Assembly (NCBI GenBank): GCA_029258375.1
Contig: JARHZA010000001.1
Coordinates: forward strand, 434,001 to 498,000
DNA length: 64,000 bases
DNA from: Eubacterium sp.
Lineage (GTDB): Bacteria > Bacillota > Clostridia > Oscillospirales > Acutalibacteraceae
Direction of reading: 5' to 3'
The notes beneath the pieces were generated by a model. It worked only from the letters and a program-made list of their open reading frames with translations, was not told the DNA's origin and did not search any database. A program made the translations under genes and the position numbers. This document shows, in pieces, positions 50,071-58,446 of the stretch (its first letter is position 1; each line of letters starts with the position of its first letter).

Positions 50071-50573
50071 TGAATAAAAAAACTAAAAGATTAGCTTTTT
50101 TTGGACTTATGGTTGCACTTGCATTTGTTTTTTCATATCTTGAAAGTCTTATTCCTTTTAATTTTGGAATACCTGGCATTAAACTTGGTCTTGCTAATCT
50201 TGTTGTTGTTGTAGCTATTTATACAGTTCCAAAAAAAGATGCTTTTTTTATTGCTATAATTAGAATAGTGCTTGCTGGTTTTACTTTTGGTGGTGTTACA
50301 ACAATGCTTTATAGCCTTGCTGGTGGTATTTTATCTTTTGCAGTAATGGCGGTTATGCAAAAAAATGACTATTTTTCTGTTATTGGTGTTTCAATGGCAG
50401 GTGGTGTAGCTCACAATGCAGGGCAAATGATTGTTGCCGGTTTAGTTATGAATACAGCAAGAATTATTTATTATTTTCCTGTTTTAATATTTGTTGGTGT
50501 TATAACAGGTGTTTTAATAGGTGTTGTATCAAATGTATTGATAAATAGACTTAATAAAGTAATTAAGTCCTAA
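50070..50573 (+). CDS. Gx transporter family protein (HepI-like)
   Basis: A 167-residue membrane protein with five helices. It has the family pattern of a Phe-Gly-Leu-Met start, ESLIPFNFGIPGIKLGLANL near residue 30 and GGVTTMLYSLAGG near 72. Databases label the family as heptaprenyl diphosphate synthase component I or Gx transporter; it resembles ECF S components and the substrate is unknown. It is the last gene of the rnf-apbE run. Confidence 0.8.
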   Translation: MNKKTKRLAFFGLMVALAFVFSYLESLIPFNFGIPGIKLGLANLVVVVAIYTVPKKDAFFIAIIRIVLAGFTFGGVTTMLYSLAGGILSFAVMAVMQKNDYFSVIGVSMAGGVAHNAGQMIVAGLVMNTARIIYYFPVLIFVGVITGVLIGVVSNVLINRLNKVIKS

Positions 50574-50621
50574 AAAATAAAAAAGACTTGCAGTTGCAAG
50601 CCTTATAGTGAATTGTTTTAA

Positions 50622-50664
50622 AAAATACGGTTTAGCAAATTTTGCTAAGGCGTATTTTTTTATA
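50622..50664 (+). terminator. Terminator after the rnf-apbE run
   Basis: AAATACG pairs with CGTATTT outside a TTTAGCAAA/TTTGCTAA inner stem, followed by a run of T. A weaker CTTGCA/TGCAAG hairpin precedes it. Confidence 0.75.
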
Positions 50665-50669
50665 TATTT

Positions 50670-51488
50670 TTAAGTTTTTTCAACAAAAAACATTACTTTA
50701 GTTATGAATTCATTCTCGTATCTTGATGTAATATAATCGTTGATGCAAAATTAGTAGGAGTTAGAAATAATCTTTAAGTTGTTGTTTTTACAAAATTCAA
50801 TTAACTTAATATAAGAATTTTCAATTTCATAATAATTTCCATAATGATATATTGATGCAGTTAAACCTTTTTCAATTTTTCTTATATTAGGTATGCCTTT
50901 GCAGTTTTCCGTAGTTAAAAAAGCTAAATTAGCTTCAGTGAATCTTCTTTCAGTAATATGTTTTAAAGGAACAGAAACACCACATTCAAAAAATATTGGC
51001 AAGTTATTACTTAGTGCCTCGGCATAACATTTTTTTGTTGCAATGCTAATTTCTTTCATACCAAAAGGCTTTTCAACTTCATTGTAAAGAATATAAAATG
51101 TGTCAGTCATACTGAGAACTGGTTTAAAATTATTTTTGTTATAAATGTTTTCAATTTGGTTGCATCTTCGTTCAAGTCTGTTTTTTATCAAGGAAAGTTC
51201 GTCTATTTTATTTTGAATTATAGATAATTGATTTTTTAATAAAAGCATACTATTTTCAGTTGTATAGTTTTTCAAATATTCTTTAATTTCGTTTAAAGAA
51301 AAACCAATTTTTTTCATAATTAAAATTGTATCTAAATAATCAAGTTGCTCTGCACTGTAATAACGGTAACCATTTTCAGCGTCTGTGTAACTTGGATTAA
51401 AAAGTCCAATTTTATCATAATAAAGCAATGTTTGCTTTGAAATATTTTGAAGCTTTGCTAATTCGCCAGCAGAAAACATATTTTCCAT
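50670..51488 (-). pseudogene. MerR-family regulator with a premature stop near its C terminus
   Basis: A MerR regulator with an N-terminal winged helix (FSAGELAKLQNISKQTLLYYD, then YRYYSAEQLDYLD), a coiled coil (about residues 85-115) and a GyrI-like effector domain of the BltR/BmrR kind. Translation stops after 245 residues at TAA (50751-50753). Beyond that stop the same frame continues for 26 codons (FCINDYITSRYENEFITK...) to a second TAA at 50670-50672, and the continuation is the conserved end of this family. So a single GAA-to-TAA change has probably removed the last strand of the effector domain. The DNA-binding part is intact and may still act at the operator at 51515-51545. It could be partly functional, for example ligand-blind. 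Confidence 0.8.
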
Positions 51489-51514
51489 AATTTATATTTA
51501 CCTCTTGACTATAT

Positions 51515-51545
51515 AGTAACTATATACTTTATTATATAAATCCTA
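51515..51545 (+). promoter_or_regulatory. MerR-type promoter and operator of the MATE gene
   Basis: TTGACT (51515-51520) and TATTAT (51540-51545) are 19 bases apart, the overlong spacer that MerR proteins correct by twisting DNA. A perfect palindrome, TATATAGT-A-ACTATATA (51520-51536), lies in the spacer. Transcription would run to the MATE gene from about 51552. Confidence 0.8.
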
Positions 51546-51602
51546 AAATGGAAATGCAATATAAAGTGAGTTTTACTTATTTTAATTATTTAGGAGGTTA
51601 AT

Positions 51603-52919
51603 ATGAATGTATTTTCAAAGCCTATGTCATATAGGCAGTTTTTAAAGTATTTAGTACCATCAATATTAACAATGGTTTTTCTATCTTTTTACACAACCAT
51701 AGATGGCTTTTTCGTTTCACGTTATGCCAGTTCAGATGCACTTGCAGGTATAAACATAGTAATTCCAATTACCTGTATTGTTTTTGGAATATCTGTAATG
51801 ATTGCAACAGGTGCGGGTGCAATAATTGGCGAACATTTGGGAAGAAGGGAATTTCAAAAAGCAAACGAAATTTTTAGCATGATTACATTTGTTCTTATGA
51901 TTTTTTCTATAATATTTTCTGTTGTTGGAATTGCGTTTTTAAAACCTATTGCAATTTTTCTTGGCGCAAGTGAAAGACTAATGGAACACGTTTTGCCATA
52001 TGCGTTTGTGATTTTCGCAGGAACAATTCCAATGGCTTTTAAATTGTTTTTTGAATATTTGGTTAGAACAGATGGCAATTCAAAAGTTGGTTTAAAAATG
52101 TCTTTAATAGGTCTAATATTTAATGTTATATTAGATTATTTGTTTGTTGCTGTTTTTAAACTTGGTACCTTTGGTGCTGCCCTTGGTACAGTTATATCTA
52201 TTTGTATTAGTGCACTTATAGGCCTTTATTACTTCTTAAAAAATAGCAATATTAAATTTTGTAAGCCAAAATTTGATTTTAAAGTTTTATTAAAATCTTG
52301 TTATAATGGCAGCAGTGAAATGCTAACAGAATTTTCAACAGGTATAACAACGTTTCTTTTTAATTTAATTATAATTAGAGAATTAGGCGAAGACGGTGTA
52401 GCAGCAGTAACTATAATAATGTATATATATTATTTCTTTATTGCTTTTTATATGGGAATTTCAGTCGCTACTGCACCAATTGTAAGTTATAATATTGGTG
52501 CAAAAAATAAAACAAAAATAAAAGAAATTTTAAAATACAGTTTTATAACAATAGGAATAACAGCAATAGTTATAATGACAATAATTTTTATTTTTGGTAA
52601 ATCAATTATTGCATTGTTTGCAGATAGTGGCAACGTGTTTGACTTAACATTAAATGCTTTAATATATTTTAGCCCGGTGTTTTTATTTATAGGTTTAAAT
52701 GTGTTTATGTCTGGTTATTTTACTGCTCTTGGTGACGGATTATCATCTGCAATTATATCTATAATGCGTTCACTTATATTTGTTGTTATATTTATTTTGA
52801 TTTTGCCAAAATTTATTGGTGTAAATGGAATTTGGCTTACGATGCCTTTTGCAGAAACTTCAACAATAATAATTTCTTTGTTTTTATATTGCAAAAAAGG
52901 AAGAAAGTATATTAAATAA
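51603..52919 (+). CDS. MATE-family multidrug exporter
   Basis: A 438-residue transporter with 12 membrane helices that exports drugs or metabolites using an ion gradient. The two halves show family patterns such as TTIDGFFVSRY and GAIIGEHLGRRE in the first and AAVTIIMYIYYFF with APIVSYNIGAKN in the second. AGGAGG lies 7 bases before the ATG. The divergent MerR gene and the MerR-type promoter imply induction by a ligand. The substrate is not known. Confidence 0.92.
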   Translation: MNVFSKPMSYRQFLKYLVPSILTMVFLSFYTTIDGFFVSRYASSDALAGINIVIPITCIVFGISVMIATGAGAIIGEHLGRREFQKANEIFSMITFVLMIFSIIFSVVGIAFLKPIAIFLGASERLMEHVLPYAFVIFAGTIPMAFKLFFEYLVRTDGNSKVGLKMSLIGLIFNVILDYLFVAVFKLGTFGAALGTVISICISALIGLYYFLKNSNIKFCKPKFDFKVLLKSCYNGSSEMLTEFSTGITTFLFNLIIIRELGEDGVAAVTIIMYIYYFFIAFYMGISVATAPIVSYNIGAKNKTKIKEILKYSFITIGITAIVIMTIIFIFGKSIIALFADSGNVFDLTLNALIYFSPVFLFIGLNVFMSGYFTALGDGLSSAIISIMRSLIFVVIFILILPKFIGVNGIWLTMPFAETSTIIISLFLYCKKGRKYIK

Positions 52920-52955
52920 AAAATACCGAAGACTTTAATAGCCTTCGGTATTTTT
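52919..52955. terminator. Bidirectional terminator between the MATE gene and queT
   Basis: AAATACCGAAG pairs with CTTCGGTATTT around an eleven-base loop, with A and T runs on either side, serving both convergent genes. Confidence 0.88.
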
Positions 52956-53012
52956 AATTATTATATATTATAGTTTTAAATATAATAGGTAATAATTTTG
53001 CAAAATCCTTTT

Positions 53013-53546
53013 TTAGTTTTTGAATAATTTTTTATCAAGTGAACGATTGATGAAAACATAATAAAGAATTGTTCCAAGAATGAAAAGAACACCAAGCTCA
53101 CCAAGAGCAACAAGACCACCTTGTAAAAGAAAACTGCCAAAATTAAAAGGGCCTTCAATAAAGAAAGTTTCAATCTCCCAGCCGATTATAACGCCGTTCC
53201 ATAGAGCAGGCATTAAAAGTGATAAGAAAGGATAGTTCTTAATTTTTACATTTCTTAAAAAGTAAATTGATAATGTTGCGCCAAGAGTAGCAAGTGAACC
53301 AAAAATCATATCAAGTGGAAGTCCGGCACCAATGTTGTAAATATTTGATAAAATACAACCAATTGTAAGCCCTGGTATTGCGGCTGGTGTAAAAAGTGCA
53401 AGCACGTTAAGTGCTTCTGAAACACGAAATTGAACAGCAGCAGAAGTTGTGCCAGGTAATAAAAGGTTTTGCGCATAAGTTAATGCCGCATACATTGCAG
53501 CAATAACTGCAGTTTGTACTATGAAGAGTACTTTTTTGTTTTTCAT
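53013..53546 (-). CDS. queT: QueT-type ECF S component (queuosine precursor transporter)
   Basis: A 177-residue membrane protein of the QueT family, an ECF S component thought to import preQ1 or a related queuosine precursor. The diagnostic stretch is VQFRVSEALNVLALFTPAAI (about residues 38-57), followed by PGLTIGCILSNI and LPLDMIFGSLATLGATLS. It has no ATPase beside it, so it would share a general ECF module, perhaps not the one at 22264-25279. AAGGAG lies 7-8 bases before the ATG. A consensus promoter and a hairpin at the very start of the transcript lie upstream. Confidence 0.9.
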   Translation of the reverse strand: MKNKKVLFIVQTAVIAAMYAALTYAQNLLLPGTTSAAVQFRVSEALNVLALFTPAAIPGLTIGCILSNIYNIGAGLPLDMIFGSLATLGATLSIYFLRNVKIKNYPFLSLLMPALWNGVIIGWEIETFFIEGPFNFGSFLLQGGLVALGELGVLFILGTILYYVFINRSLDKKLFKN

Positions 53547-53652
53547 ATTTTTTCTCCTTAGTTTTGTTTTTAGAAGACAAATAAAAATTTGCCTGGTCAG
53601 GATTTTGCGAACTGACAGAAAGTATTATATATCGTTAACTAAAAAAAATCAA
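53547..53652 (-). promoter_or_regulatory. queT promoter and structured leader (possible preQ1 riboswitch)
   Basis: TTGATT (53652-53647) and TATAAT (53629-53624) are 17 bases apart. Transcription would start near 53617, and the leader opens with a hairpin, GTCAG/CTGAC (53596-53616), whose loop is TTCGCAAAATC. The end of the leader is A rich (AAAAACAAAACTAAGGAG) and includes the ribosome binding site. A 5' hairpin with an A-rich tail over the Shine-Dalgarno is the plan of a preQ1-I riboswitch, but here the tail is about 27 bases away, so the class cannot be assigned. Confidence 0.4.
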
Positions 53653-53660
53653 CTATGATA

Positions 53661-53767
53661 AAAGAAAAAACACCCTGTATAAAACAAGGCGTTTTCTCTG
53701 AAATTCACATATTCGGTTTTTACCGATACAAGTCTTGTCTGCTTTACTTGTATGACTAAATAATATA
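53661..53767 (-). ncRNA. Short structured RNA with terminator upstream of queT
   Basis: On the minus strand there is a TATATT -10-like box (53767-53762), then a perfect 8-base-pair hairpin (53726-53753), a TCGGT/ACCGA hairpin (53713-53726) and a terminator (53671-53691 with T run to 53661). This could be a small RNA of about 95 bases or an attenuated leader of queT. I do not recognise its family. The remaining upstream sequence, 53768-54011, is AT rich with no gene that I can see. Confidence 0.35.
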
Positions 53768-54011
53768 CTACCAATTGTAAAAAATTTGTCGTTTTATGAA
53801 ATAAAATTAAAAAAATTAAAAAAAATAATCATATTTATTATATTTTAATCTAAAATTGGAAAGCGACGATTAAGGGCGAATAAGTAATTTTTTAGGTTAA
53901 TATGTGCAATTTTGTTTGAAAAATAATGCTATTTTGTTTTTTTAGATTTTTATTTATTATATCACACAACGTAAAAACGGAGAATACTGTATGTATACTC
54001 AAACACAAAAT

Positions 54012-54050
54012 AAAAGCATTACTAAAAAGTTTAGTAATGCTTTTTAAAAG
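54012..54050 (-). terminator. Terminator of the DtxR/MntR gene
   Basis: AAAAGCATTACTAAA and its complement form a long perfect stem with a short loop just past the stop codon; T runs occur on both strands. Confidence 0.88.
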
Positions 54051-54051
54051 G

Positions 54052-54423
54052 TTATTTTAAATTTTTAAGGTATTGTTCCTTAATCAGTTGAAAACTTTCT
54101 TCACTTATATCGTGTTCAATTTTGCAAGAATCTTTGTATGCTGTTTCTTCAGAAGTTCCAAGTTGCATTAAAAATCCTGCAATTACATTATGTCTATCAT
54201 ATATCTTTTCAGCAATTTCTTGCCCTTTATCAGTGAGATGAACATAACCGTTGTCATCAACGGAAATATAATCGTCATCACGAAGATTTCTTAAATAAAC
54301 AGAAACAGAAGGTTTAGAAAACCCCATTTCATTGCAAATATCAATACCTCTGCAATAACCTTTTCTGCTGTTAATTACTAAAATTGTTTCAAGATAATTT
54401 TCAGCACTTTCTTTTATTTGCAT
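54052..54423 (-). CDS. DtxR/MntR-family metal-dependent repressor
   Basis: A 123-residue regulator with an N-terminal winged helix (SAENYLETILVI..., then KPSVSVYLRNLRDDDYI) and a metal-binding dimer domain containing HNVIAGFLMQLG, then Cys and Glu-His ligands in KDSCKIEHDIS. It is of the short MntR type, without the SH3-like third domain. It would repress manganese or iron uptake genes, none of which are adjacent. The promoter just upstream is not clear. Confidence 0.88.
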   Translation of the reverse strand: MQIKESAENYLETILVINSRKGYCRGIDICNEMGFSKPSVSVYLRNLRDDDYISVDDNGYVHLTDKGQEIAEKIYDRHNVIAGFLMQLGTSEETAYKDSCKIEHDISEESFQLIKEQYLKNLK

Positions 54424-54472
54424 ATTCTGTCACCTCGGTAAGTGTATATTAACACAAACACTATTAAAATGC

Positions 54473-54508
54473 AAAAGACTTCCCTAAAAAATAGAGAAGT
54501 CTTTTTAT
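54473..54508 (-). terminator. Terminator of the GDPD gene
   Basis: AAAAGACTTC pairs with GAAGTCTTTT around an A-rich loop immediately after the stop codon, followed by T-rich sequence on the minus strand. Confidence 0.8.
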
Positions 54509-54509
54509 G

Positions 54510-55514
54510 TTAGTTATTTTCGCCATGTATAATTTCGTAAGCACGTTTAGGATTATCAGTGATAATTGCATCTGCTTTGCGATCATTAAGGTCTTTAATT
54601 TCTTCATCATCATTTATTGTCCAGTATTGAACAGCAATGTTGTATTTGTGTGCTCTGTTAATCATATCTTGTTTACCAAAGTTGATAACAAATTGCTTGT
54701 AAGGAATTTGAAGAACGTCAAACTTAATATTATCCTTGTTCATTTCAGTACCGGTAATAGATGAAAAATAAAATTTAGCAACTTCTGCAATACTTGCGGA
54801 ACGAATCATATCATCATATTTTTCGTCAAAGTATTTAGTAATATCGCCTTTAAATGTTCCTGCAATAACATTTTTAAATATGCCTTTTTCGTTTATAATT
54901 CTGTAAAGTTCATCAGTTGCAGTTTTACCAATATCGCCACCATCTTTAATTTCAATAATATAGTGGTATTCTTTATCTTGAGAGATAAGGTAATCAAGAA
55001 CGTCTTCAAGTCGAACTACTCTTAAGTCTTCTGGAATTTCTTCTCCACGAAGGCCTTTGAATGGATAAGAGCCATCAGGCGCTTCATAATTTTCACCAAG
55101 GTTAAGACCTTCTCTTAATTCTGCATAAGTTTTTTCTGAAGGTTTTACACCTTTTTTACCGAAGTATTCTTCAGAGTTACTTGTTCTATCAAAGTTTTTA
55201 TCGTGCAAAAGAACAAGTACATTATCTTTTGTTAAATGCAAATCGAACTCAAAAATATCTGTTTCAAAATCATCACTTTCACAACAACTCTTAAAAGCAT
55301 AAAGTGTGTTTTCTGGATAAATTTCGCCACCAGAACGGTGAGCAGCAACAAGTGCGTAATCCTCAGTTATGTATGGGTTTGTGTTTTGGTAACCGTTTGC
55401 AGGTTCAACCTCTTCTTTTTTTAATGTGCAAACCAAAACAAAACTAAGTATAAGTGCAGCAATTACAACTAAGGTTATAATTAAGCCCTTTTTACTTTTC
55501 TTTTTCTTTTCCAT
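54510..55514 (-). CDS. Membrane-anchored glycerophosphodiester phosphodiesterase
   Basis: A 334-residue enzyme of the GDPD family, which splits glycerophosphodiesters into glycerol 3-phosphate and an alcohol. An N-terminal helix (residues 10-30) anchors it outside the cell. The catalytic barrel begins with AAHRSGGEIYPENTLYAF (His and Glu ligands), then FEFDLHLTKD with the metal-binding Glu and Asp, then LLHD. The end has IAVQYWTINDDEEI and ADAIITDNP, usual for the family. GGGGGG lies close before the ATG. Confidence 0.92.
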   Translation of the reverse strand: MEKKKKSKKGLIITLVVIAALILSFVLVCTLKKEEVEPANGYQNTNPYITEDYALVAAHRSGGEIYPENTLYAFKSCCESDDFETDIFEFDLHLTKDNVLVLLHDKNFDRTSNSEEYFGKKGVKPSEKTYAELREGLNLGENYEAPDGSYPFKGLRGEEIPEDLRVVRLEDVLDYLISQDKEYHYIIEIKDGGDIGKTATDELYRIINEKGIFKNVIAGTFKGDITKYFDEKYDDMIRSASIAEVAKFYFSSITGTEMNKDNIKFDVLQIPYKQFVINFGKQDMINRAHKYNIAVQYWTINDDEEIKDLNDRKADAIITDNPKRAYEIIHGENN

Positions 55515-55667
55515 TATTTTTCCCCCTTAAAAAATTAACCACTTAATTAAAATGAATTACAGTGGTATAACAACAAAACGTATTATAGCACATTTATATG
55601 ACAAAATATATAAAAATATCAAAAAATGTTAAAAAAATATATAAAATAATGATAATTATGTATAAAA

Positions 55668-55702
55668 AATAAGAACTTAACGCATATAATGTTAAGTTCT
55701 TA
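55668..55702 (-). terminator. Terminator after the zinc-ribbon gene
   Basis: TAAGAACTTAAC and its complement form a 12-base-pair stem around a nine-base loop, followed on the minus strand by TTTTTT. Confidence 0.92.
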
Positions 55703-55719
55703 AAATTAAAGATATTAAA

Positions 55720-56160
55720 TTATAAAACTTTTACCTCAAAATTTGTTTTACAATGAGGACATTTTACATTGTGTTTGCCTTTTTGTTTTTTTAATCTTAA
55801 AACAGCCTTGCAGTTTGGGCATTTTCTAAAAATATGTGTTTTTCTAAATTTCCATCTATCTTTAATAAGACGAAATTCTTTTTTTATTTTGTTTTCAAAA
55901 ACAAGCCATTTTTGATTTTCCATTCTGCGTTTTTCGTAATTTTTTGAAAAAACACGGTAAAATGCAAAAATGATAATGCCAAGCCCTAATATTGAAACAG
56001 CAGAAGAAATGCGTCTGTCTATTGTGCTGCCAAGAATAACACCAACAAGTATTGTTAAAAGATATATCCAAAATAAACCTCTGTAAAGTTCATCTATTCC
56101 ATATCTTCCATACATAAATCTTTGAAATTTTACTCCAAGATCGTTAAAAAATTTTTTCAT
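55720..56160 (-). CDS. Membrane protein with a C-terminal zinc ribbon
   Basis: A 146-residue protein with two adjacent membrane helices (about residues 25-65), a basic linker and a C-terminal zinc ribbon with CPNCKAVL and CPHCKTNF (two CxxC pairs about 19 residues apart). No function is recognised. It lies 17 bases downstream of the DnaJ-domain gene and is probably made together with it. Confidence 0.7.
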   Translation of the reverse strand: MKKFFNDLGVKFQRFMYGRYGIDELYRGLFWIYLLTILVGVILGSTIDRRISSAVSILGLGIIIFAFYRVFSKNYEKRRMENQKWLVFENKIKKEFRLIKDRWKFRKTHIFRKCPNCKAVLRLKKQKGKHNVKCPHCKTNFEVKVL

Positions 56161-56177
56161 ATTTTCACCTTAGTATT

Positions 56178-57011
56178 TTAATTGTTTGCTGTATATGAAC
56201 CGTTGTCAGTTCCAAAATATTCATTAAAATCTGTTTGATTTTCGTTGTTGTAATGTTGACTATAAGAACTTCCTGCATTTGCATATCGGTATCTGTTAAA
56301 ACGATTATATCCAACATTAAAGAACGAAAAAATTAAAGTAAGAACAACTCTAATTATAATTATAATAAAAACAAATTTTAAGATGCTATAAAGGCAACCT
56401 TTGTTTTCGCTTCTTGAATTATAGGTGTATGTTTTGTATTCAGTGCCATTTTGGTTGTTAAAACCTCCAAAACCACCAAATCCGTTAAATCCACCACGTG
56501 TTTCAAACGGGTTAGGTTCTTCGTTAGGGTTCATATTTCTTCTTATACTGCTATAAGCTGCAGAATAAGTGAAGTTGTTAGGCTCCATAGCACAAGCTTG
56601 TTGAATGTGACTAAGAGCAAGATTTTTGTTCCCAGTTCCCATATTTGCAAGAGCAGAAAGATAATACCACTGCGCATTTCTATCTTCTATTTGATTAAGA
56701 AGATTTAGTGCCTGCGCATATTGACCACTTCTAATAAACTGTGAAACAGAAATAAAATAATTAGGGTTAGAAGTGTTTGATGAATTTCTATTTCTGTTTG
56801 TAGTGTAGCCATATTGACTTTGTGAATTTACATTGCCACTTTTAATTTGGTCAAAAGCCGCATTGATTTCAGCCATTTTTTTTGCAGCTGTTTCATCATT
56901 TGGATTTAAGTCAGGATGATACTTTTTAGCAAGCTTTCTATAAGCAGCTGCACATTCTGCCTCAGATGCACCATCTGGAACACCAAGAACTTTGTATGGA
57001 TTTGTAATCAT
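56178..57011 (-). CDS. DnaJ-domain membrane protein
   Basis: A 277-residue protein with an N-terminal J domain (residues 4-60; the HPD motif is His32-Pro33-Asp34) that would stimulate a DnaK-type ATPase. It lacks the Gly/Phe and zinc domains of true DnaJ. Residues 85-165 look like a small TPR-like helical repeat region, followed by an Asn/Gly/Phe-rich stretch, one membrane helix (about 210-230) and an Asn/Tyr-rich tail. It forms a pair with the zinc-ribbon membrane protein. The partner and role are unknown. Confidence 0.85.
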   Translation of the reverse strand: MITNPYKVLGVPDGASEAECAAAYRKLAKKYHPDLNPNDETAAKKMAEINAAFDQIKSGNVNSQSQYGYTTNRNRNSSNTSNPNYFISVSQFIRSGQYAQALNLLNQIEDRNAQWYYLSALANMGTGNKNLALSHIQQACAMEPNNFTYSAAYSSIRRNMNPNEEPNPFETRGGFNGFGGFGGFNNQNGTEYKTYTYNSRSENKGCLYSILKFVFIIIIIRVVLTLIFSFFNVGYNRFNRYRYANAGSSYSQHYNNENQTDFNEYFGTDNGSYTANN

Positions 57012-57248
57012 AAATATTCCTTAAATAAAATTTCTTTATGTATAATAAATATACAAAAAGTTAATTGCAGTGTTGCATGTATTAACACTTTAATTTACAT
57101 TAACACAATTTAAAAAATTATGTGTTAATAATATGTAAAGAATATATTGTATTATAATTAAATAACATATTTTATATATTAGTTGAAAATTTTAACATTT
57201 ACTGTTAAAATAAATTTAAAAATGAAAATATATTTAAGGGGTATGTTT

Positions 57249-58154
57249 ATGGAAATGGTTTTATTGACTATCGGAACTTCTATTGATAAACTGTTTTACG
57301 GTTTTGATTTAGCAATTTTCGAGTTTTTTGGCAATATGCAAAATGCGTTTTTAACTTTTGTTGCAAAGTTTTTTACTGCACTTGGTGATGAAAAGTTTAT
57401 AATTATGATTGCATTATTAGGTGTAATTCTTGCATTATTTAAGAAAACAAGAAAATATGGCGTTGCACTTATTTTTGCCATTGTAATAGGAACGCTTATA
57501 ACTAATATAATTGTTAAACCAACAGTTCTTCGTATTAGACCATATAACACATTACAGGGCAATGCAGATTATTGGGCTTGGTATATAGGCGCAGGTGCTT
57601 TAAGCGAGTCTGACTATTCATTCCCAAGTGGTCATACAACTGGTGTTTTTGAAGTTGCAATTTCAATGTTCCTTGTTTTACGCAGCGATAATAAAAAGAA
57701 AATTAGTTGGCTTTTACCAGCACTTGCACTTTGCACAATGGGTAGCCGTGTTTATTTAATGGTTCATTATCCAACAGACGTTCTTGCTGGTCTTATTGTT
57801 GGTACACTTGCAGGTGTTGCAGCATATTTCCTTATGAAACTTGCAATTTATCTTTTAGAAAATGTAAAACCATTTACTTATCTTGATAAAATTGACCTTG
57901 GTAATACAAAGTTGTTTAAATGGGCTACTGGAAAAGGTGGCGCAATTGCAGTAACAGTATTTGTTTTAGGTGCATTTTTATTCTCTTATATTCCTGCACT
58001 TTCAGAGGGTGGCGACAGTGCCGTTCGTTGTGCTTATAATGATGAATACGATTGCTATAATGAGGCAAGAGTTGATGATGAAAAATATCCTGCAATAGAC
58101 GGTAAAGAATATTGCAAAATCCACTGGAAACAACTTTCAGGCGTAGAAGAATAA
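57249..58154 (+). CDS. PAP2-family membrane phosphatase with a cysteine-rich tail
   Basis: A 301-residue phosphatase of the PAP2 family, probably acting on lipid phosphates such as undecaprenyl diphosphate or phosphatidic acid. The three catalytic motifs are KPTVLRIRP, SFPSGHTT and SRVYLMVHYPTDVLAG, and there are about six to seven membrane helices. After the last helix is a soluble tail with CAYNDEYDC and, 20 residues later, YCKIH, which may bind zinc; this is not part of the usual PAP2 fold. The start at 57249 is chosen because AAGGGG lies 7 bases upstream; ATGs at 57183 and 57243 are badly spaced. Confidence 0.88.
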   Translation: MEMVLLTIGTSIDKLFYGFDLAIFEFFGNMQNAFLTFVAKFFTALGDEKFIIMIALLGVILALFKKTRKYGVALIFAIVIGTLITNIIVKPTVLRIRPYNTLQGNADYWAWYIGAGALSESDYSFPSGHTTGVFEVAISMFLVLRSDNKKKISWLLPALALCTMGSRVYLMVHYPTDVLAGLIVGTLAGVAAYFLMKLAIYLLENVKPFTYLDKIDLGNTKLFKWATGKGGAIAVTVFVLGAFLFSYIPALSEGGDSAVRCAYNDEYDCYNEARVDDEKYPAIDGKEYCKIHWKQLSGVEE

Positions 58155-58446
58155 TTTTTGCATGCGGTCACAAAATAAAGTATTGTCGAAAATGCTTTAT
58201 AATTCTACTCCTAACGATTGTACCTTTTTTTGAAAAAGTAAAAACGGTATGCTCGTTTAGATAGTGAAATATTGGTTTGTTGGAATTATCAAAATATATC
58301 TAACAGACCGACTAATCAATTTGATTAACCGATATGTTGAATTTTCTGTGGTAAATTATAATTCTACGCTAATTCTCCATATGGGGGATGTTATTTCAGG
58401 TTAATGAATGATATTCTTCCACTATAAAGAAATGGCGGTAAGTTAA
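58155..58446. other. Non-coding stretch with repeats before the XRE pseudogene
   Basis: No gene is visible. The stretch has a 12-base direct repeat TTATAATTCTAC at 58197-58208 and 58356-58367, and a perfect palindrome TAATCAA-T-TTGATTA at 58313-58327. Base use seems less A/T extreme than in the neighbours. It may be the flank of an old insertion together with the two pseudogenes to the right. Confidence 0.35.

Noticed and set aside
53547-53652. Firm call of a preQ1-I riboswitch
   Set aside because: The hairpin-to-tail distance is too long for class I and the loop does not pair with the tail in the required way.
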